Under the pieces are notes generated by a model. That model was not told the DNA's origin and did not search any database. It was given only the letters and a program-made list of their open reading frames with translations. DNA of 64,000 nt from Firmicutes bacterium UBA2116 (GTDB lineage Bacteria; Bacillota; Clostridia; Tissierellales; Sedimentibacteraceae). The stretch is from contig DCYG01000044.1 of assembly GCA_002331025.1 (NCBI GenBank), positions 1 to 64,000 on the forward strand, in the 5' to 3' direction. This document shows, piece by piece, positions 59,644 through 64,000 of this stretch (position 1 is its first letter; each line of letters starts with the position of its first letter). The position numbers and the translations under genes were made by a program.

Positions 59644-60299
59644 ATTTTTTCTCCTCTTGTTCTGTGTTCTCCTGTAATAGAAAATATAACCCATTCCGCA
59701 ATGTTTTCTGCATGATCACCTATTCTTTCAAGATATTTTGCAATCATCAAGAGGTCAATAGCCTGTTCTCCGTTTTCAGTGTCTTCCTGAATTTTTTCTA
59801 TTAATTCTGTTTTTATTATTTGAAACAGATTATCTACCACATCGTCATCCTTGCAAACCTTAAGTGCCAATTCCTTATCCTTATTTACAAATGCATCAAC
59901 ACTTCTTTTTACCATGCTGATGGTTGCTTCTGCCATTTGAGGTATGTGAACAAGATCCTTAATAAACTTCTGGTTTGCCAAAAATTTTGAAATTTCGGCA
60001 ATATCCTCTGCATTATCTCCTATTCTCTCCATATCGGTAATCATTTTTAGTGCGGTGCTGATTATCCTCAAATCGGAGGCAACCGGCTGCTGCTGTAAAA
60101 GCAGCTTCAAGCAATGATTTTCTATAGTTTTTTCCATTTCATCTATTTCAATTTCTAATTCATTTACTTTTTTAGCCATTTCTAAATCTTTATTGATAAG
60201 CGCCTTTGCGCTTGTTTCAATTGATTCCTCTATAAGTCCTCCCATTTTAATTAATTCAAGATTTAAAATTTCTAACTCCTTATCAAATCTATTCCTCAT
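59640..60299 (-). CDS. phoU: Phosphate signalling protein PhoU
   Basis: A 219-aa protein with two PhoU helical repeats, each with a metal-binding E/DxxxD motif (RIGDNAEDIAEI and RIGDHAENIAEW). It links the Pst transporter to the PhoPR kinase and keeps it off when phosphate is high. It lies 13 bp after pstB. Confidence 0.95.
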   Translation of the reverse strand: MRNRFDKELEILNLELIKMGGLIEESIETSAKALINKDLEMAKKVNELEIEIDEMEKTIENHCLKLLLQQQPVASDLRIISTALKMITDMERIGDNAEDIAEISKFLANQKFIKDLVHIPQMAEATISMVKRSVDAFVNKDKELALKVCKDDDVVDNLFQIIKTELIEKIQEDTENGEQAIDLLMIAKYLERIGDHAENIAEWVIFSITGEHRTRGEKI

Positions 60300-60312
60300 T
60301 ATACCCTCCGTT

Positions 60313-61062
60313 TTAGCCGAATCTTCCGGTTATATAATCTTCAGTTTTTTTGTTTTCAGGCATTGAAAACAACTTTTCAGTATCATCAAATTCAACAACC
60401 TCTCCATGGAGAAAAAAGCCGGTTTTATCAGAAATCCTCGTTGCCTGCTGCATGTTGTGAGTAACAATTACAATTGTGTAGTTCTTTTTTATATCAACAA
60501 GTAAATCTTCTATTTTCATCGTTGATATAGGGTCCAGTGCAGAAGTCGGCTCATCTAAAAGTATTACCTCCGGGTTTACGGAAAAGGCTCTGGCAATACA
60601 CAATCTTTGTTGCTGACCGCCTGACAATCCTAATGCACTTTTCTTTAACCTATCCTTTACCTCATCCCACATAGCCGCAGCACGCAAGCTTTGTTCTACT
60701 ATATCATCAAGCTTTGATCTTTGTTTTATGCCGTGTGTCTTTGGACCGTAAGCTACATTTTCATATATGCTCATGGGAAAAGGATTAGGTTTTTGAAATA
60801 CCATTCCAACCCTTTTTCTTAAGACAGATGCATCTATATCCTTATAAATATCCACATCGTCCAACAGCATTCTTCCATTTATTTTGACTCCCTCTATTAA
60901 ATCGTTCATCCTGTTTAGGGACTTCAATAATGTAGATTTCCCGCATCCCGACGGGCCGATAAAGGCAGTTATTTCATTTTCTTTTATATCCATATTTATA
61001 TTTTTGAGAGCTTGAAACTCTCCATAATATAAGCTGACATCTTCTATTTTAATTTTACTCAT
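60313..61062 (-). CDS. pstB: Phosphate ABC transporter ATPase
   Basis: A 249-aa ABC ATPase with Walker [10 protein letters not shown], signature LSGGQQQR, Walker B VILLDEP and H-loop VTHNM. The ATG at 61062 overlaps the pstA stop by 8 nt. It drives PstCA. Confidence 0.97.
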   Translation of the reverse strand: MSKIKIEDVSLYYGEFQALKNINMDIKENEITAFIGPSGCGKSTLLKSLNRMNDLIEGVKINGRMLLDDVDIYKDIDASVLRKRVGMVFQKPNPFPMSIYENVAYGPKTHGIKQRSKLDDIVEQSLRAAAMWDEVKDRLKKSALGLSGGQQQRLCIARAFSVNPEVILLDEPTSALDPISTMKIEDLLVDIKKNYTIVIVTHNMQQATRISDKTGFFLHGEVVEFDDTEKLFSMPENKKTEDYITGRFG

Positions 61063-61909
61063 CACTTAGCCTCCCAATTCGTCCCGCAAGCTTCGTTGTG
61101 GTATAGTTTACTAAAAAAACTATTATTATTAATATTGACCCTGTTGCAAATGCCATTTCCTTCGAATGCGGCAAACCCTCGCTTGCAAGCATATACATAT
61201 GAATAGCAAGTGTTCTTTGAGAAGCCATTAAGTCTAATGAAGGATTTTTTAATACATTTGTTCCGCTTGTAAATATTAAAGCAGCTGTTTCACCAACAAT
61301 ACGACCTATTGCCAATATTATGCCGGATAAAATACCGGGCATTGCTGTCGGCAGCACTATTCTAAAAACTGTCCTTAATCTTCCTGCACCAAGACCTAAA
61401 CTTCCTTCTCTGTACATATCGGGCACTGATTTTATTGCTTCTTCTGATGAACTGATAATTAAAGGAAGTATCATTATTGACAATGTGCATATACCTGAAA
61501 GAACCGATGCTCTTAAACCCAACAACTTTACAAATAATATCATTCCGAACAATCCGAATACAATTGAAGGTATACCTGCCAAGGTATCTACAGCCAATCG
61601 TATTACTTTGACTGTTTTATTTCCCCTTTTTGCATATTCTGTAAGATAAATCGCACAAAATACACCTATTGGCACAGAAACAAATAAAGAAATTACAATC
61701 ATTTCAATTGTCGTCACGACTGAAGAAAATGCCGACAGGGTATCTGAATTGTATTCTCCAAATAGAAATTCCATATTTATTTTAGGAACTCCTCTTAAAA
61801 GTATAAACAATAGTATATATATTAATATTCCAACAGTCAATATTCCACAAAACCATACGGTTAATTTTAATATTAAGGATATTATCTTTCTTTTTCTTAA
61901 AACATCCAT
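61055..61909 (-). CDS. pstA: Phosphate ABC transporter permease PstA
   Basis: A 284-aa permease with six membrane segments. The EAA-like loop is [22 protein letters not shown]. It lies 8 bp after pstC. Confidence 0.95.
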   Translation of the reverse strand: MDVLRKRKIISLILKLTVWFCGILTVGILIYILLFILLRGVPKINMEFLFGEYNSDTLSAFSSVVTTIEMIVISLFVSVPIGVFCAIYLTEYAKRGNKTVKVIRLAVDTLAGIPSIVFGLFGMILFVKLLGLRASVLSGICTLSIMILPLIISSSEEAIKSVPDMYREGSLGLGAGRLRTVFRIVLPTAMPGILSGIILAIGRIVGETAALIFTSGTNVLKNPSLDLMASQRTLAIHMYMLASEGLPHSKEMAFATGSILIIIVFLVNYTTTKLAGRIGRLSDE

Positions 61910-61917
61910 AGTGCCTC

Positions 61918-62796
61918 CTAATTCTTTGCATCCCTTGTTTTAATTAAGCTTAATGCTGTGTTGAGAATTATTATGAATACAAAAAGTACAACACCGGTTG
62001 CTATTAACGATTCTTCGTGCAGTCCGGAAGCATAACTCATTTCAGTAACTATATTGGTAGTCAGGGTTCTGATCGGTTTCAATAATTTAATTTTATTCAA
62101 CGGCATTACAGCATTACCTGCTACCATTACGACAGCCATTGTTTCTCCCACAGCTCTGCCTATACCTAAAATTATTGATGTAAAAATACCTGACTTGGCA
62201 GCAGGCAAAACTACTTTGAAAACCGTTTCTTCTTTTGTAGCTCCAAGCCCTAACGAACCTTCCTCATAACTTAGCGGAACTGCTCTTATTGAGCTTTCGC
62301 TTATTGATATAATTGTAGGCAAAATCATTATACCTAATATTATTGAGGATGATAAAATACTGAAGCCGTTGCCTCCAAAATTTTCCCTTACAAACGGAAC
62401 TATTACCTCCATTCCAAAAAAACCATAAACAATTGAAGGTATACCTGCCAACAGGTTAACTGCCGGCTTTACAATCTTATAAACTGTATCAGGGCAAAAT
62501 TCAGCCAAGAAAACAGCGCACATCAATCCGATGGGTACACCTATCACAATAGCTCCTGCCGTAACATATGTGCTTCCCACTATCATTGATAAAATGCCGT
62601 AGGAAGGAGGATAGTCCGTAGGTTTCCATTTTTCGTTTAAAATAAATTCCATTATGCCTATTTCTCCTATAGCAGGTATACCTCTTAATAACAGAAAGAG
62701 GCAGATGGCAATTACTGCTACAAGGGAAATAAGTGCAGACAGATAAAACACTGCCTGCATTAATTTTTCGCTATAATTCGCTTTAGTACTTTGCAT
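61918..62796 (-). CDS. pstC: Phosphate ABC transporter permease PstC
   Basis: A 292-aa permease with six membrane segments. The EAA-like loop is [22 protein letters not shown]. Its ATG overlaps the pstS stop by one base (TAATG). Confidence 0.95.
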   Translation of the reverse strand: MQSTKANYSEKLMQAVFYLSALISLVAVIAICLFLLLRGIPAIGEIGIMEFILNEKWKPTDYPPSYGILSMIVGSTYVTAGAIVIGVPIGLMCAVFLAEFCPDTVYKIVKPAVNLLAGIPSIVYGFFGMEVIVPFVRENFGGNGFSILSSSIILGIMILPTIISISESSIRAVPLSYEEGSLGLGATKEETVFKVVLPAAKSGIFTSIILGIGRAVGETMAVVMVAGNAVMPLNKIKLLKPIRTLTTNIVTEMSYASGLHEESLIATGVVLFVFIIILNTALSLIKTRDAKN

Positions 62797-63728
62797 TACT
62801 CAATTTCAGACCAAGCTGTTTTTTCGCCGGTGTATATGGCTGTAATATCTTCAGCCGCTAAATCGTCTGTCGGATTTTCATTGTTCACGATTACTGCTAT
62901 ACCATCAATTGCAAGAACGTGTCTGTTTAATTGTGCTGCTTCTTCATCCTTTAATTCTCTTGAACTCATTCCTATATCATATGACCCGTCTATAGCTGCA
63001 TTGATACCTTGAGATGAACCATTTGCCTGCATTTCAAATTTTACGTCAGGATTTAATTTATTGTACTCTTCCTGTAATTTTTCCATTAAAGGCGCTACTG
63101 ATGTTGAACCGGCAACTTTAATAGTTCCGGATAACCCTGAACCGGTATACTCTTCCGGACTGTCAACTGCACTTATAAAATTCCTGTCATTAACTATTTT
63201 TTGCCCTTCTATTGATTCGGTAAAGTTTAAGAAATCTTTAACCAAGTCACTTTCAGTTCCTTTAGTTACCAGTAAAAATGGTCTTGCAACCGAATATGCT
63301 CCGCTTTTAACATTGTCAATTGTCGGTTCCACACTATTAACCTCAATTGCCTTAATTCTTTCACTAACTGACCCTAATGATATATATCCTATACCGTATT
63401 TATCTTGTTCAACGGCAGTTATTACTTTATCAGTACCATCAAATTCAAGTGCTCCCACTACAAGCTTGTCAACTGTTGCATCGCCTTCTTTTTGTATTAT
63501 TTCCATAATTTCATGAAAGGCTCCTCTTGTACCTGAAGCTGCATCTCTTGCTACTACAGTTATATCTTTGTCTGCATCAAAATTATTTGCAGGTTGCTTA
63601 GGTTGCTCTACAGGTTGCTGAGGCTGAGGTTGCGGTTGTTCTGAAGGCTGTTCCTTAGTACACCCTACAAACACCAAAGTTAACATTAATACTGCTGCAA
63701 TAATAAATAACAATTTTCTATTTCTCAT
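62796..63728 (-). CDS. pstS: Phosphate-binding lipoprotein PstS, lobes in permuted order
   Basis: A 310-aa lipoprotein with signal and lipobox FVGC (Cys about 23) and a Gln/Pro-rich linker. The part usually C-terminal in PstS (ARDAASGTRGAF, GIGYISLGS) comes first. The part usually N-terminal (IKVAGSTSVAPLMEKL, SSQGINAAIDG, IGMSSREL, IYTGEKTAWSE) comes last and ends the protein. So it is a circular permutation of the E. coli order, which I believe occurs in other Clostridia. The phosphate-binding motifs of both lobes are kept. Confidence 0.93.
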   Translation of the reverse strand: MRNRKLLFIIAAVLMLTLVFVGCTKEQPSEQPQPQPQQPVEQPKQPANNFDADKDITVVARDAASGTRGAFHEIMEIIQKEGDATVDKLVVGALEFDGTDKVITAVEQDKYGIGYISLGSVSERIKAIEVNSVEPTIDNVKSGAYSVARPFLLVTKGTESDLVKDFLNFTESIEGQKIVNDRNFISAVDSPEEYTGSGLSGTIKVAGSTSVAPLMEKLQEEYNKLNPDVKFEMQANGSSQGINAAIDGSYDIGMSSRELKDEEAAQLNRHVLAIDGIAVIVNNENPTDDLAAEDITAIYTGEKTAWSEIE

Positions 63729-63784
63729 AATTTTTATATCTTCTCCTTAATCTGTTTTTTATCTTGTCCTTAATATAAACACTG

Positions 63785-63824
63785 ATAGTAAAAAACAAAC
63801 CTTGAAAATGTAAAAAATATGTAA
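63785..63824 (-). promoter_or_regulatory. pst promoter with Pho-box-like repeats
   Basis: On the minus strand TTACAT occurs twice, exactly 11 bp apart (63819-63824 and 63808-63813), the spacing of PhoP/PhoB boxes. The second also serves as a -35, 17 bp from TACTAT (63785-63790). This is what a PhoP-activated promoter looks like. Confidence 0.6.
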
Positions 63825-63846
63825 AGTTTTTTAACCTTACATATTT
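63815..63846. other. Inverted repeat overlapping the Pho box
   Basis: AAATATGTAA (63815-63824) and TTACATATTT (63837-63846), perfect 10-bp arms, 12-bp loop. It may be a further binding site or the terminator of the neighbouring GGDEF gene. Confidence 0.4.
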
Positions 63847-63863
63847 TCTGATTTTATTGATAT

Positions 63864-64000
63864 TTAATTGCATATAACTAAATTTCTGCTGCTTCCCTTG
63901 GCAGAATATAAGCATTTATCTGCCTTTTTCAATACATCTAGGAAGGATTTATCCACTTCCTTAAACTCATGCACACCTATGCTCAAGGTTATGGAAACCA
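63864..64000 (-). CDS. C-terminal end of a GGDEF-domain protein (partial)
   Basis: About 45 codons on the minus strand, open at the window edge, stop at 63864. The sequence ITLSIGVHEF, then LKKADKCLYSAKGSSRN, is the end of a GGDEF (diguanylate cyclase) domain. The catalytic GGDEF motif itself lies outside the window, so activity cannot be judged. Confidence 0.8.
   Translation of the reverse strand, partial: VSITLSIGVHEFKEVDKSFLDVLKKADKCLYSAKGSSRNLVICN

Noticed and set aside
63718..63915. A 65-codon minus-strand gene
   Set aside because: It overlaps the pst promoter and the real GGDEF frame, and its composition is not protein-like.

Overview
The window is AT-rich and densely coded, and it looks chromosomal from an anaerobic, low-GC Gram-positive bacterium of the Clostridia. 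The signs are strong AGGAGG ribosome binding sites, lipoprotein transport components, a T-box leader, GTP-type PEP carboxykinase, phosphate butyryltransferase with two butyrate kinases, and four-subunit 2-oxoacid:ferredoxin oxidoreductase. An shdCDB-type hydroxybenzoate decarboxylase cluster makes a Sedimentibacter-like organism the best guess. This is inference from gene content; no 16S rRNA is present.

Left third (1-27.8 kb, mostly minus strand). A T-box-controlled ABC substrate-binding lipoprotein and pckG come first. A long minus-strand gene train, starting at a perfect sigma-A promoter at 14139-14167, encodes a 2-oxoacid:ferredoxin oxidoreductase (gamma, delta, alpha, beta), a PanE-like 2-oxoacid reductase, a TRAP transporter (DctP, DctQ, DctM), Ptb and two butyrate kinases. 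Together these could import a 2-oxo or 2-hydroxy acid, oxidise it to an acyl-CoA and recover ATP through an acyl phosphate. Upstream lie IclR, MerR and LysR regulators, an LpdC/AroY-like UbiD decarboxylase, and an shdC-shdD-shdB-lpdD operon for prenyl-FMN-dependent aromatic (de)carboxylation. NhaC, DUF554, RsmI, a MATE pump and a serine hydrolase follow.

Middle (27845-40989). A 13.1 kb element is integrated in tRNA-Leu(CAA) and bounded by 58-bp direct repeats. It carries a repressor, a tyrosine integrase, a gpV-like ssDNA-binding protein, an 81-aa precoat whose mature form would be exactly 50 aa with a terminator just behind it, a large signal-peptide/multi-TM virion protein, a pVI-like protein, a Zot/pI-type ATPase, a gpII/X-like replication protein and many tiny membrane proteins. 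I read it as a filamentous (inovirus-like) prophage of a Gram-positive host. It also has a roughly 600-nt gene-free, highly structured region closed by a 15-bp inverted repeat, two near-identical structured leaders, and a double hairpin in front of rep.

Right third (41-64 kb). Chromosomal functions resume: RmuC, a Ktr/Trk potassium transporter with an extra membrane-anchored protein, a KdpDE two-component system without KdpABC, MgtE, Asd, a DUF4015 glycoside-hydrolase-like lipoprotein, PurA, a small J-domain/DUF5685 operon and an M20 amidohydrolase. The complete pstSCAB-phoU-phoPR operon follows, with a Pho-box-like promoter, and then the end of a GGDEF gene cut by the window edge. Several dispersed repeats are scattered between genes: a hairpin family of about 52 bp, a 118-bp GC-rich palindromic element, and GTCATCCTGA-type repeats.
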